Positions 9,013 to 17,753 are shown, numbered from the stretch's first letter. The stretch is DNA of 64,000 nt from an uncultured Myxococcales bacterium (GCA_903842345.1 CAIMLR010000026.1:116632-180631), one strand, 5' to 3'. Numbers and translations are program-made. The notes: generated by a model from the letters alone, not told the origin.

Positions 9013-11877
9013 CTACTGCAGCGTGCCCGGCATGCCGGTGCCGTTGAAATACTGGCCCTTGAAGGCTGGCGTGCCCTTGAAACAAGCCGGCAGGTACGGG
9101 AACGTCGTGGTCGCGTGGTAGTGGTACGCGCCATTGGGCTCGACCCGGCCATTGCATTCGTCCAGGTACGCCTTGTCGGTGTGCGCCGCCCAGGTATACG
9201 CCTTGAACGCGTACGTCGCCGGGTTGCCCGTCTTGGTGTAGCCGCTCAGCACGGTCTCAAACGTCGTGCAATCCGCGTCCTTGCAAGCGGTCGGTCCGTA
9301 GATCGGGAATCCGTCCGCCGCCCAGCCGATCAGCGGCGAAGCTGCGGTCGTCGTCGTCGGATCGGCGTTGTTCCACGGCGTCGCGGTTTTGAGCGCGTCG
9401 GCCACCATGCATTTCATCAGCACCTCGTGGAAGTGATACTCCTGCGGGGACGTGTGACCGCCACAGCCGTCGACGATGCCGTTGTAAATCGGATCGCCGT
9501 AGTTCTGCGGGCCGGCTTCGGACGCGGCGTAAATCGAGAGGCCGTTGACCATCACGCCGGTGACGCCGGCGCTCGCCTGATAGGTGCCCGCGGCGTTGAG
9601 CGTCGGGTAACGCGGGAAGTTGTGCGTCTGCGTCGCGGCGGTCAGCGCGTTGGGCGTGATCGCGATGAACGTGTAGGGCGTGATGCCGTTGCTCGTGATG
9701 CTGAACTGGGTCGTGGTGCACGCGCTGGACCACGCCGCGGCGGGATAGCCCGAGCCCGCGCTGGGCGCGCCGACGGGATTGAGCATGTTGACCGATTGCA
9801 GGCACGAACTGGCGGTACACGTGGACTTGGTCGCGCCGGTGCAGCTCCAGCCGGTCTCAACGGCGCACTTGTAGCTGCAGCCGTCCTCGCTGGCGACGTT
9901 GCCGTCGTCGCAGCCTTCCGTGCCGGCGAGGATGCCGTCGCCACACTTTGTCGCACACGCGAAGCCCGTGCCGGTGTAGCCCGACTTGCACGTGCACGCC
10001 GCAGTTGCGCCGCTGCCGACGCACGTGGCGTTGCTGTCGCACGAGGTCGCCGCCACGCAGGACTTGCCGTCGGCGCCGCCGCAGATGTCCCCGCTCGTGC
10101 AGCCGTTGCCGTCGCTGCAGGTCGAGCCCGCGAGCGCCGTGTGCGCGCAGGTGCCGTCGACCGCGCACGCGTCCGCGGTGCAGGTGTTGCCGTCGTCGCA
10201 GCTGACCGTGCCCGTGCAACTGCCCGACTTGCAGGCGTCGCTGACGGTGCAGATCATCCCGTCGGTGCACGGCGTCGCGTCCGACTTGTTGGGATTGCTG
10301 CACACGCCGGTGGCCGCGTCGCACGCGCCGGCGCTGTGACACTGGTCGCTGGCGCTGCACACGATGTTGTTGCTACCGGTGCATGCGCCGCTGAGGCACT
10401 TGTCGGTCTGCGTGCACGCGTTGCCGTCGTTGCACGTCGCCGCGTCAGCCTTGTTGGGATTGCTGCACTTGCCGGTGGCCGAGTCGCAGCTGCCCGCGTC
10501 GTGGCACTGGTCGAATGCGCTGCACACCACCGGGTTTCCGCCGCTGCACGCGCCGGTCTTGCAGGTGTCGGTCTGCGTGCAGAGGTTGCCGTCATCGCAC
10601 GGCGTAGCGTCGCCGACTGGCGCGTAGTCGCAGCCGCCGGTCTTCACGTTGCAGGACGCCGTCTGGCAGGTCTTGGCCGGGCACGTCACCGCCGCGCCGC
10701 CCGTGCATGCGCCGCCCTGGCAGCCGTCGCTCGTCGTGCAGGGGTTGCCGTCGTCGCACGGGACGCCGTTGCCCGCGGGCGGATCGCTGCACGCGCCGGT
10801 GCTGCCGTCGCATTTGCCCGCGACGTGGCAACTGTCCGCGGCGCTGCAAGCCACGGGGTTGCCGCCGACGCACTTGCCGCCGCTGCACGCGTCCGTCTGG
10901 GTGCACAGGCTGCCGTCGTTGCACGGGAGCGTGTTGTCGCTGTGGCCGCAGCCGGTCAACGCATTGCACGTGTCCGTCGTGCAGATCTGCCCGTCGTCGC
11001 AGCTGATCTTGACGCCCGCGCACTGGCTGTCGCCGCAGACGTCGCCGCTTGTGCACGCGTCGCCATCCGTGCACGTCGCGGCATTGGCGAGGTGCGTGCA
11101 GCCGCTCTTGGCGTCGCAGCCGTCGTCGGTGCACGGGTTGTCGTCGCCGCACGCGATCGCTGTGCCCTGGCATTTGGCGTCGGCGCACATGTCGCCGCTG
11201 GTGCACGCGCTGCCGTCGTCGCAGGTCGCGGCGATGGCGAGGTGCACGCAGCCGTCGATCGGCGCGCAGCTGTCCGCAGTGCAGCCATTCTTGTCATCGC
11301 AGTCCGTCGCGCTGCCGGAGTTGCAGCTGCCGATTGCGCACAGGTCGCCGCTTGTACACGCGTTGCCATCGTTGCACGGATTGGTGTTGGCCAAATGCAC
11401 GCAGCCAAACGTGGCGTCGCAGCCGTCAGTGGTGCAGCCATTGCCGTCGTCGCAGAATCCAGCCGCTGCGGTCAGGCACGGTTGCGCGGTGGCAACGTCC
11501 AGACCACCGGCATCCGCAGCGCCGCTATCGGCGGCGGCATCGGTCGCCGAGTCCGCATCCGTACCGGCAATCGCGTCCGTCGCTGAGTCCGCATCCGTCC
11601 CGGCAGCAGCGTCCGTCCCGCTCGCCGCGTCCGTCGCCGCATCCGCATCGCTCCCCGCGACAGCGTCGGTCCCCGCCACCTGATCGCTGCCCGCGAGCGT
11701 GTCTGGCGTTTGCGCCGCATCCGTCCCAAGCACGGCCGCATCCACATCTGGCGTGGCAGTGACGTCGGACTCCGGCGCGCCCACGACCGCGGCATTGTCA
11801 CCGCAGCCAGAAGCCACCGTGAGCAGCGCAAGGAGGATAGCCAGACCGATCGTGTTGCTGCGCGCGTGTGTCGCCAT
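9013..11877 (-). CDS. CTDC-repeat lipoprotein with EGF-like, myxobacterial Cys-rich and YHYH domains
   Basis: 954 residues from the ATG at 11877, with GGGAGAA nine bases upstream. The signal peptide ends in the lipobox VASGC. A ~110-residue Thr/Asp/Ala-rich linker follows. Disulfide repeats (CDDGNGCTTDGC type, some in ~55-residue blocks with CSAxDQCHxAGxCD) span ~140-590. An EGF-like stretch with CTCKSGYTGTGFAC follows, then one CGDGILAGTEGCDDGN repeat like the myxobacterial Cys-rich repeat (~640-680). A YHYH domain spans ~695-945, with HTSPQEYHFH, GWAADGFPIYGP and YHYHATTTFPY intact. It is likely a surface-anchored stalk carrying a metal-binding head. Its 3' neighbour is a shorter YHYH paralogue, pointing to tandem duplication and domain reshuffling. 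Confidence 0.88.
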   Translation of the reverse strand: MATHARSNTIGLAILLALLTVASGCGDNAAVVGAPESDVTATPDVDAAVLGTDAAQTPDTLAGSDQVAGTDAVAGSDADAATDAASGTDAAAGTDADSATDAIAGTDADSATDAAADSGAADAGGLDVATAQPCLTAAAGFCDDGNGCTTDGCDATFGCVHLANTNPCNDGNACTSGDLCAIGSCNSGSATDCDDKNGCTADSCAPIDGCVHLAIAATCDDGSACTSGDMCADAKCQGTAIACGDDNPCTDDGCDAKSGCTHLANAATCTDGDACTSGDVCGDSQCAGVKISCDDGQICTTDTCNALTGCGHSDNTLPCNDGSLCTQTDACSGGKCVGGNPVACSAADSCHVAGKCDGSTGACSDPPAGNGVPCDDGNPCTTSDGCQGGACTGGAAVTCPAKTCQTASCNVKTGGCDYAPVGDATPCDDGNLCTQTDTCKTGACSGGNPVVCSAFDQCHDAGSCDSATGKCSNPNKADAATCNDGNACTQTDKCLSGACTGSNNIVCSASDQCHSAGACDAATGVCSNPNKSDATPCTDGMICTVSDACKSGSCTGTVSCDDGNTCTADACAVDGTCAHTALAGSTCSDGNGCTSGDICGGADGKSCVAATSCDSNATCVGSGATAACTCKSGYTGTGFACATKCGDGILAGTEGCDDGNVASEDGCSYKCAVETGWSCTGATKSTCTASSCLQSVNMLNPVGAPSAGSGYPAAAWSSACTTTQFSITSNGITPYTFIAITPNALTAATQTHNFPRYPTLNAAGTYQASAGVTGVMVNGLSIYAASEAGPQNYGDPIYNGIVDGCGGHTSPQEYHFHEVLMKCMVADALKTATPWNNADPTTTTAASPLIGWAADGFPIYGPTACKDADCTTFETVLSGYTKTGNPATYAFKAYTWAAHTDKAYLDECNGRVEPNGAYHYHATTTFPYLPACFKGTPAFKGQYFNGTGMPGTLQ
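11537..11608 (-). repeat. 36-bp tandem repeat in the lipoprotein linker
   Basis: Two 36-bp units (11537-11572 and 11573-11608) share about 29 of 36 positions and encode the 12-residue repeat GTDADSATDAxA. A weaker third unit follows to 11644. This is an in-frame low-complexity linker of the kind that expands by slippage. Confidence 0.6.
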
Positions 11878-12104
11878 GTGTCGTTCTCCCGGGAATGCAG
11901 TCGGCCGCGTCATCTTCCGCAATGACGGCGGTGGAGAAGAACAAAGCAAGGACCGTGCCAAGAACTGCGAATCGCCTCGCCTCGCACGATCAGCGGGAAT
12001 TGTCGCGTCGCATGCGCGATCCGGGCGCCGCGTCGGCATCAGCGCAAATCCAGCGATTCCTGTTTCATCTGATGGCGTTGGGATTGCGCGCGCCCTGTGC
12101 CGCG

Positions 12105-12133
12105 GTCACGTGACAACAGGCCGGTCACGTGAC
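12105..12133. promoter_or_regulatory. twin GTCACGTGAC palindromes
   Basis: The perfect 10-bp palindrome GTCACGTGAC occurs at 12105-12114 and again at 12124-12133, 19 bp apart centre to centre. They lie in the 269-bp gap upstream of the 954-residue lipoprotein gene and just beyond the end of the gene at 12147. Two identical palindromes two helical turns apart suggest cooperative binding of a dimeric regulator. The distance (~230 bp) from the lipoprotein start is long, so the regulated gene is uncertain. The rest of the gap shows nothing recognisable. Confidence 0.4.
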
Positions 12134-12146
12134 ACGTCGCGCAACG

Positions 12147-12581
12147 TCACTTCTTCGCGGCCGCGCGTTCCTTGCCCGTGAAGCGGAGCGCGTCGATCTG
12201 CCAGGTCGCGCCGACTTTTTGCATCGGCACGTCGTACTTGCTGCCCGCGCCGGTGTCGGTCTGCCGCCGCAGCTTCAGCCAAGCGGTATCGCCGTCGATG
12301 TCCACGCTCTCCAGGTTCTCGCTGACGAGGTAGAAATACGGATGCTGCCGCGATTGCTTGGGATCCTCCCCGCGCGCGTGCGCCAGCAGGGACGCGACGA
12401 GCGGGCGCGACTGATCGGTGAAGCCGGCGAGAAAGGCCTGCTCATCCCCCAGCATCGCCGCGGAAGTCGTGCGCAGCCACGCATCCCGGGGCGACTCGAC
12501 GCGCACGTACTTGTACCACGCGAACACGCCACCGCCGATGACGGCGAGGATGGCGACAACTGCGAGCAACTTCTTCCACAT
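12147..12581 (-). CDS. small membrane-anchored protein, NTF2-like fold possible
   Basis: 144 residues. An N-terminal helix (MWKKLLAVVAILAVIGGGVFAWY) anchors a ~115-residue extracytoplasmic domain ending in a Lys/Ala tail. The domain begins with RDAWLRTTSAAMLGDEQAFLAGF and ends with strand pairs DGDTAWLKLRR and GATWQIDALRF. This resembles DUF4878 or NTF2-like lipoproteins. It lies 15 bases downstream of another small lipoprotein on the same strand, whose ending DGQWRIDLLEM has the same layout, so the two are probably distant paralogues in an operon. Function unknown. Confidence 0.7.
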   Translation of the reverse strand: MWKKLLAVVAILAVIGGGVFAWYKYVRVESPRDAWLRTTSAAMLGDEQAFLAGFTDQSRPLVASLLAHARGEDPKQSRQHPYFYLVSENLESVDIDGDTAWLKLRRQTDTGAGSKYDVPMQKVGATWQIDALRFTGKERAAAKK

Positions 12582-12596
12582 CGTGCGGTTCTTTCC

Positions 12597-12992
12597 TCAG
12601 CGTTCCGGCCGGATCGCCTCGGCGAATTGCGGCATTTCCAGCAGATCAATGCGCCATTGGCCGTCCACCAGCCGCATGGGCACGCGACCGCCCGGCTTCC
12701 GGGAGCGGGTGAGCACGATAGCACGGTGGCCATTCTCTTCCACCGTCGCGACTTCGCCGTCGGGCAGCAGCCGCGCGGACGGGCGACCATCGCGCAACAC
12801 CTTGAAGACGCGACCGGATTGCGCCACGACCTGCGGTGCGGCGGTCAGCAGTTCCGCAGCGCGTGGCTCACAGAGCGCGAGGAAAGCCGCGTCGTCCTTG
12901 GCCGCGAGCGCGTTGCGCGCCTGATCCAGCACTTTGGCCGGATCATCGCGGCAGGCGGAGAGGAACACGGCAAGAGCAAAAGCGCGACGCAT
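12597..12992 (-). CDS. small lipoprotein, NTF2-like fold possible
   Basis: 131 residues from the ATG at 12992; a TTG two codons upstream is an alternative. The short signal MRRAFALAVFLSAC ends in a lipobox. The mature part DPAKVLDQARNALAAKDDAAFLALCEPRA is helical and the end VDGQWRIDLLEM is strand-like. This is the layout of the downstream neighbour, 15 bases away, suggesting an operon pair. No clear Shine-Dalgarno is visible. Function unknown. Confidence 0.65.
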   Translation of the reverse strand: MRRAFALAVFLSACRDDPAKVLDQARNALAAKDDAAFLALCEPRAAELLTAAPQVVAQSGRVFKVLRDGRPSARLLPDGEVATVEENGHRAIVLTRSRKPGGRVPMRLVDGQWRIDLLEMPQFAEAIRPER

Positions 12993-13055
12993 CGCCAATT
13001 CGTGGCACGGATCCCGGGCGGCGTCAATGGCGAGCCGCGCGAGCTGCAGCCTCCA

Positions 13056-14177
13056 TCACAGCGGCAGGCACGCCTTGACGAGGTGACGGGCAAACGCCTG
13101 CGGATGCCACAGCCGCTCAAACCGGTCGGCAATGTGTGCCTGGCGCTCGCGGCGCACGGCTTCTGGCTCATTGTAGAGGCCATCCAGCACCTGCCAGACG
13201 CGCGTCCAGTCAACGGCGTCCTCGCGCTCGTAGCCCATCGGACCCAGATCCACGACTTCCGTGCCCATCTCAAACGGCTGATACCAGCGCAGCGCCAGCT
13301 CATCGGCCGGCACGCACGCGCCAGTGAGGAAGCTGTCGACGAAGCGAAACGGCAAGCTGCGCCGAAATCCGCTGATGTTGATGTTGTGCCACGTCCGGCC
13401 AACCATCTCCGGATAGCGGGCGTCGGCGATCTTGGCGCCACGGCGCTCCGCGCGATCGGTCGTCAGGACGCGCGCGTCGATGTTCCGCGGGTAGCGCCGG
13501 CGCATCTCCTCCACAAGCTGCCCGCGTTTCAGGTTCGGATGCGACACAAGCTCGCCAAACCGCTGCATCACAACGCCCTCAGGGCCGTAGTTGAGACCCA
13601 TGTCCGTGCCAAAATAGGCAAACAGCGCCAGGTCCTTCTTGCCGCGCCCCGCGTCCCGCCACTGCTGCAGGATCCTGCCGTTGCGCCGCTGGTTGAGCGT
13701 GCGGGAAAGCGGCCGTCCCAGCATCGCCGGCTGGATCTTGTGCTGGTACGTGAGCACATCCGGGTGGTACGGCACGAACGCGTCCTTGGCGATCGGAAAA
13801 CCGCGCGCATCAAAGGTCGCCGGGCACTGCGCCTTGAAGTACAGGTCGTTTTCCAACAGCAGGTCCATCTGGAACAGGTAGGGCGAATCGCCCAGATCCA
13901 GCACGAACCGCCGCTTCACGCCGCCCGCCTCCACCGTGCCGGTCAGGATCGCCCCGGAACCGCGGGAAAGCGCATCCATCAACCCGGGCAGAACGCGGCG
14001 CAGCGCGGGCGCGGCCTTGGCGTGCAGCCGGAACGGCGGCGTCGTGGTCGTCGTCCGCAACGTGAAGTCGATTTCGCCCGCGTCGTTGAGCAGCTGCAGG
14101 CCAAAGACGAACCACTCGAAGTAGTCCATGTAGGGAAAATGAATCGGGTCCAAGGTCACGCGGATCGGGGCGGGCAT
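13056..14177 (-). CDS. hypothetical protein, possible glycosyltransferase (exostosin/GT-like)
   Basis: 373 residues from the ATG at 14177, with GAGGA at the right distance upstream. There is no signal peptide and no membrane helix, so it is probably cytoplasmic. The C-terminal third (RRYPRNIDARVLTTDRAE, then GRTWHNINISG, FRFVDSFLTGACVPADEL, then ALRWYQPFE) has the look of a GT-B glycosyltransferase end, where an F/S-x-R-x-x-E-x-L-x-x-G-x region contacts the donor. The N-terminal half (DPIHFPYMDYFEWFVFGLQLL) does not bring a named family to mind. It is divergent from the capsule-type cluster at 14480, which makes a glycan role plausible. The call is tentative. Confidence 0.6.
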   Translation of the reverse strand: MPAPIRVTLDPIHFPYMDYFEWFVFGLQLLNDAGEIDFTLRTTTTTPPFRLHAKAAPALRRVLPGLMDALSRGSGAILTGTVEAGGVKRRFVLDLGDSPYLFQMDLLLENDLYFKAQCPATFDARGFPIAKDAFVPYHPDVLTYQHKIQPAMLGRPLSRTLNQRRNGRILQQWRDAGRGKKDLALFAYFGTDMGLNYGPEGVVMQRFGELVSHPNLKRGQLVEEMRRRYPRNIDARVLTTDRAERRGAKIADARYPEMVGRTWHNINISGFRRSLPFRFVDSFLTGACVPADELALRWYQPFEMGTEVVDLGPMGYEREDAVDWTRVWQVLDGLYNEPEAVRRERQAHIADRFERLWHPQAFARHLVKACLPL

Positions 14178-14479
14178 GGCGTCCTCGGTGCAGGCAGACA
14201 GTCCATCGCCGGATATCCGCAAGGGGCAGAAGCGGCGCCGATCAGCGTAACGCGGAGTTCAGGTGTGGGGCAAGCGAACGGGACGACGCGTTGCCGGTTT
14301 GATCGCGCGCGCACCGGATACCCCGAATTCGCTACGCCAATCCGGCAACTTGGCTATTTTATTGTCATACTCGGCGCTTGACGACGGAAACAGGCCACGT
14401 CAGACTCGCCGCGCCGCCGGGCATCGGTTCATGCCGCGTCTGGATCGGCGGTCCGCACACCGCGCGCGCAGGGACGACC
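14178..14479. other. 302-bp divergent intergenic region
   Basis: This gap separates the minus-strand gene at 14177 from the plus-strand cluster at 14480. It holds one AT-rich patch (about 14350-14371), unusual in this GC-rich sequence, that should carry promoter elements. No hairpin, small gene or RNA was recognised in the remainder. Confidence 0.5.
14356..14384 (-). promoter_or_regulatory. candidate promoter for the gene at 13056-14177
   Basis: Read on the minus strand, TCGTCA (14384-14379; 4 of 6 matches to TTGACA) and TAAAAT (14361-14356; 5 of 6 to TATAAT) are separated by 17 bases. The start of transcription would be near 14349, giving a ~170-base leader. On the plus strand CATACT (14366-14371) is a weaker -10 for the divergent cluster. 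Confidence 0.4.
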
Positions 14480-14863
14480 ATGATCCACAAAGAAAATGTA
14501 TTGGTCATGGACTTGGACGGCACGCTCTGCCCCATCAAGCAGCCGGGCGAACGGTATGAGGACCTGCTGCCGCGACCGGACGTCCTCGCCAAGCTGCTGG
14601 AATACCGCACCAAGGGCTTCTACATCATCATCCAGACCGCGCGGAACATGCGGACGCACGAGGGCAACGTCGGGCGCATCAACGCCACGACCGCCAAGGC
14701 CGTGTTCCAGTGGCTGGACCGCCACGCGATTCCGCACGATGAGGTGCACTTCGGCAAGCCGTGGTCGGGCATCGGCGGCTTTTACGTCGACGACAAGGCG
14801 ATTCGCCCCGATGAATTCGTCAACCTCTCCCACAGCGAGATCCTCGCGCTGGTCGCCCAATGA
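14480..14863 (+). CDS. HAD-superfamily phosphatase, capsule-biosynthesis type
   Basis: 127 residues from the ATG at 14480 (AGGGA upstream). All HAD motifs are visible. Motif I is VMDLDGTLC (nucleophile and acid Asp near 10 and 12). Motif II is the Thr of IIQTARNM. The motif III Lys is in FGKPWSG, and motif IV is YVDDKAI. TARNMRT and the GKP-YVDDKAI ending are typical of small HAD proteins encoded in capsule and lipooligosaccharide loci, which dephosphorylate sugar or polyol phosphates. The stop overlaps the next start (ATGA), so the pair is translationally coupled. The substrate is unknown. Confidence 0.82.
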   Translation: MIHKENVLVMDLDGTLCPIKQPGERYEDLLPRPDVLAKLLEYRTKGFYIIIQTARNMRTHEGNVGRINATTAKAVFQWLDRHAIPHDEVHFGKPWSGIGGFYVDDKAIRPDEFVNLSHSEILALVAQ

Positions 14864-16536
14864 GCGGCCTGCTCGTCGTCCCGTCGGCGCGGCTGATTCC
14901 CGCGGAGCTGCAGGGTGATTTTGGCCAGATCCCGTCCTGCATGATTCCCTTTGGCGGCGCGCCGGCGCTCCAGCAAATCCTGTCCGGCGTTCAGGGCACG
15001 GCGATGCGGGTGCTCGTCGCGGGCCACGAAAATGTCTCGTGGATCGAGAGTTTTCTCGTGCACGCGCCGCGCGACGAGGTCCGCTCGGTCGACGTTGGCG
15101 CGACGCGCAGCCTGGGCGAGACCCTCCACCGCGCGCTGCGCAGCGAGGCGCATCTGGACGGCCCGCTGATGGTGAATTTCGGCGATACGGTCATTCGCGG
15201 CGGGCTGCCAGAAGGCGACGCGTTCGTCTTCGCCTGCCCCGACGAACTGTTCCGATGGACGACGTTTCGCCTGAGCGCCGACGGCTATCTCGACCAGATC
15301 CTCGACCGCGGCGTGGAAAAAGAAGACCTCGTCGACGGCCGCGTCTTCGTCGGCGTCTTCTCGTTTGCCGACGGTCGACGGTTTGCCGACTGTCTCGCGG
15401 CTGCGCTCGCGGCGCCCTCACCCGACCTCGATCCGTTCTACCGCGCGGTCCTCGCGTACTACAATTCCGCCGATACGCCGCCCGTCGCCAAGGAAGTCGA
15501 GCAGTGGATCGACCTCGGCCATTTGGACACGTACTACGCATCGCGCCGCGTCTACGCCATGGGCCAGCGCGCGTTCAACGCCGTGTCCGTCGACGCGTTC
15601 CGCAGCATCCTGACCAAGCGCAGCCAGAACGAGGCGAAATTCGCCGATGAAATCCAGTGGTACACGCGCATTCCGGCCGGCTTGAGCTACCTCGCGCCGC
15701 GGGTCTTTGGCTGGTCGGTCGTGCCGGGCCAGATGTACATCGATCTGGAATTCTACGGCTATCCGCCGCTCTCAGAAGTGTTCCTGTTTTCGCGGCTCGA
15801 CCTCGCGGAATGGCGGGCCATCTTCAGCCGTCTGGGCCAAGTGCGCGACGACATGGACCGGTATCGGGCTGACGACGCCGATCCCGCGCGCATCGCCGCG
15901 GCGCTCCGCACGATGTACCTCCAGAAGACCCTGGAGCGGCTGAAAGACGTGACGCAGCTCGGGCTGGATCCCGCGATGCTGGACGGGCCGCTGACGGTGA
16001 ATGGCAAGCCGTGCGTCCCGTTGCGGCGGCTGATCGCGGAATTGCCGGCGCTGCTCGCGCGTGAGGGCCTGCAGGAAGCGCCGCACTTCTCCGTGATCCA
16101 CGGCGATTTCTGCCTGAGCAACATCCTGTTTGACCGGCGCAGCCGCACAGTCCGCCTTGTCGATCCGCGCGGCAGTTTTGGCGATTTCGACGTCTACGGC
16201 GATCCGCGCTACGACCTGGCCAAGCTCTCGCATTGCTTCAACGGCGGCTACGACTTTCTTGTCCAGGGCCTCTTCGCCCTGGAATCGCCCGAGCCCGGCG
16301 CCTACACGCTCCACGAGTTCACCAACGAGCGCCATCGCCTGGTGCGGGACGCCTTCAACGCGTTCTTCCTGAGCGCGCCGATCGTCCGCCAACAGGTCCG
16401 GCTCATCGAGGCGCTGCTGTTCCTGAGCATGGTGCCGCTGCACGACGATCGGCCGCTGTCGCAGCGGGCGTTTCTGCTGCGGGGCCTCGAGACCGCGACT
16501 GCGTACTTCGCCGAATTTCGCGCCACCCAAGGGTAA
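14860..16536 (+). CDS. nucleotidyltransferase-like / choline-kinase-like (APH) fusion protein
   Basis: 558 residues. The first ~230 residues resemble a sugar-nucleotidyltransferase fold (LLVVPSARL, IPFGGAPALQQIL, LMVNFGDTVI). However the Gly-x-Gly-x-Arg nucleotide loop is absent, so this half may be catalytically degenerate. The C-terminal ~300 residues form an aminoglycoside/choline kinase domain with VIHGDFCLSNILF (catalytic Asp in HGD) and LVDPRGSFGD (Mg-binding Asp). A LicA-like alcohol or sugar kinase is the nearest familiar idea. It overlaps the HAD gene by four bases and ends five bases before the next nucleotidyltransferase, which does carry an intact loop. Phosphorylation followed by nucleotide activation of a capsule or LPS substituent is the inferred job. 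Confidence 0.78.
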   Translation: MSGLLVVPSARLIPAELQGDFGQIPSCMIPFGGAPALQQILSGVQGTAMRVLVAGHENVSWIESFLVHAPRDEVRSVDVGATRSLGETLHRALRSEAHLDGPLMVNFGDTVIRGGLPEGDAFVFACPDELFRWTTFRLSADGYLDQILDRGVEKEDLVDGRVFVGVFSFADGRRFADCLAAALAAPSPDLDPFYRAVLAYYNSADTPPVAKEVEQWIDLGHLDTYYASRRVYAMGQRAFNAVSVDAFRSILTKRSQNEAKFADEIQWYTRIPAGLSYLAPRVFGWSVVPGQMYIDLEFYGYPPLSEVFLFSRLDLAEWRAIFSRLGQVRDDMDRYRADDADPARIAAALRTMYLQKTLERLKDVTQLGLDPAMLDGPLTVNGKPCVPLRRLIAELPALLAREGLQEAPHFSVIHGDFCLSNILFDRRSRTVRLVDPRGSFGDFDVYGDPRYDLAKLSHCFNGGYDFLVQGLFALESPEPGAYTLHEFTNERHRLVRDAFNAFFLSAPIVRQQVRLIEALLFLSMVPLHDDRPLSQRAFLLRGLETATAYFAEFRATQG

Positions 16537-16541
16537 TCGCC

Positions 16542-17267
16542 ATGCATATCCTCATCACGATGGCCGGCCTCGGCAGCCGTTTTCGCGCCAAGGGCTACCA
16601 GATTCCCAAGTACCAGATCGAAGTGCGCGGCCGGACGCTATTCGCGTGGTCCATGGAGAGCCTGCGGCACTTTTTTCCCGGCAATCTCGCGACTTTTGTC
16701 GTGCGCCGGGAGGACGATCCGGCGGCCTTCATCGCTGCTGAACTCGCGCCCTTTGGCGTTGCCGATCCGCGCATCATCAGCCTGGAGGAACTGACCGACG
16801 GCCAGGCGACGACCGTCCTCCGCGCGCTCCCGGCCTTGCGCGCCCGCGATCCGAACACGTCGCTGCTCATCTACAACATCGACACGTACGTGGAACCGCG
16901 CGCGCTTCGCCCCGAAGACATCCGCGGCGACGGCTGGATTCCCTGCTTCCCCGGCAAAGGCGACGCGTGGAGCTTTTTCCGCGCGGACGCGAGCGGGCGC
17001 GTGCTGGAAGCGCGTGAAAAAGTGCGGATCTCCGACCATGCGTCGATTGGCCTCTACTACTTTGGGTCCCTCGATCTGTTCGAAGCCACGTACGACGCCT
17101 ACTTCCGCGACGGCTTGCCCGACGGCCTCAAGGAGCGCTACGTCGCGCCGATGTACCAGGAGATGATTGCGCGCGGTCTGGATCTCTGGATTCAGCCCAT
17201 TCCGGAGGACGCGGTTCACCCGCTGGGCACGCCGGAAGAGGTCGACAGGTTCGCAGCGGAACCGTGA
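16542..17267 (+). CDS. sugar- or alcohol-phosphate nucleotidyltransferase
   Basis: 241 residues. The N-terminus MHILITMAGLGSRF carries the nucleotide-binding G-x-G-S-R loop and PKYQIEV supplies the conserved Lys. LLIYNIDTYV is the metal-binding Asp region. This is a GT-A-fold NTP transferase like those activating sugars, or phosphocholine (LicC) in capsule loci. The length is that of single-domain cytidylyl- or uridylyltransferases without a left-handed helix domain. It is the last gene of the 14480 cluster, five bases after the kinase fusion. The neighbours suggest it uses the product of the kinase. The nucleotide and acceptor cannot be read from sequence. Confidence 0.83.
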   Translation: MHILITMAGLGSRFRAKGYQIPKYQIEVRGRTLFAWSMESLRHFFPGNLATFVVRREDDPAAFIAAELAPFGVADPRIISLEELTDGQATTVLRALPALRARDPNTSLLIYNIDTYVEPRALRPEDIRGDGWIPCFPGKGDAWSFFRADASGRVLEAREKVRISDHASIGLYYFGSLDLFEATYDAYFRDGLPDGLKERYVAPMYQEMIARGLDLWIQPIPEDAVHPLGTPEEVDRFAAEP

Positions 17268-17306
17268 GGCTGCCGCCAAGCACCGGGCTGCCCCAGCGGA
17301 TTCGCA

Positions 17307-17335
17307 TTGACACCACGCGGACATGCCACTAGACT
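17307..17335 (+). promoter_or_regulatory. sigma-70-type promoter for rpsO-pnp
   Basis: TTGACA (17307-17312) is a perfect -35 and TAGACT (17330-17335; 4 of 6) a fair -10, separated by exactly 17 bases. Transcription would start near 17342, giving a leader of ~130 bases before rpsO. This is the best housekeeping-type promoter seen in the window. Confidence 0.65.
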
Positions 17336-17474
17336 CTTGCCCCCAGTCGGACACACCATCATGGGCGGTGTCCCCAGCTAGAGGGAAACGGATCGACTCG
17401 GCGCTCAAACGGAGCGTCAGGCTGTCCGGGGACATAACCGCCGCGCTCCCAAGCGAGCATAGGAACGGACAGAA

Positions 17475-17744
17475 ATGGCGCTTCTCGCACACCAGACCGC
17501 AGAAATCGTTGAGGCCCACCGCAAGCATGCGACTGACACCGGCTCGCCGGAAGTGCAGATCGGCATCCTGACGACGCGGATCAACCAGCTTACTGAACAC
17601 TTCAAGATCCACGTGAAGGATCACCATGGTCGCCGCGGCTTGCTGCGCATGGTGAGCCAGCGTCGTGGCTTGCTCGACTACGTCCGCCGCACGGACGTCG
17701 ATCGCTACAAGACCATCCTGGCGACGTTCGAGCTGCGCAAATAA
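17475..17744 (+). CDS. rpsO: 30S ribosomal protein S15
   Basis: 89 residues, the standard length for S15. [35 protein letters not shown] and [10 protein letters not shown] are the family's conserved blocks. The DHHxRRG stretch contacts the three-way junction of 16S rRNA helices 20-22. S15 binds early and organises the platform of the 30S subunit, and in several bacteria represses its own mRNA through leader structure. It precedes pnp, the usual order. truB, normally immediate upstream neighbour, is instead ~17 kb away. Confidence 0.98.
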   Translation: MALLAHQTAEIVEAHRKHATDTGSPEVQIGILTTRINQLTEHFKIHVKDHHGRRGLLRMVSQRRGLLDYVRRTDVDRYKTILATFELRK

Positions 17745-17753
17745 CGCACCGGA

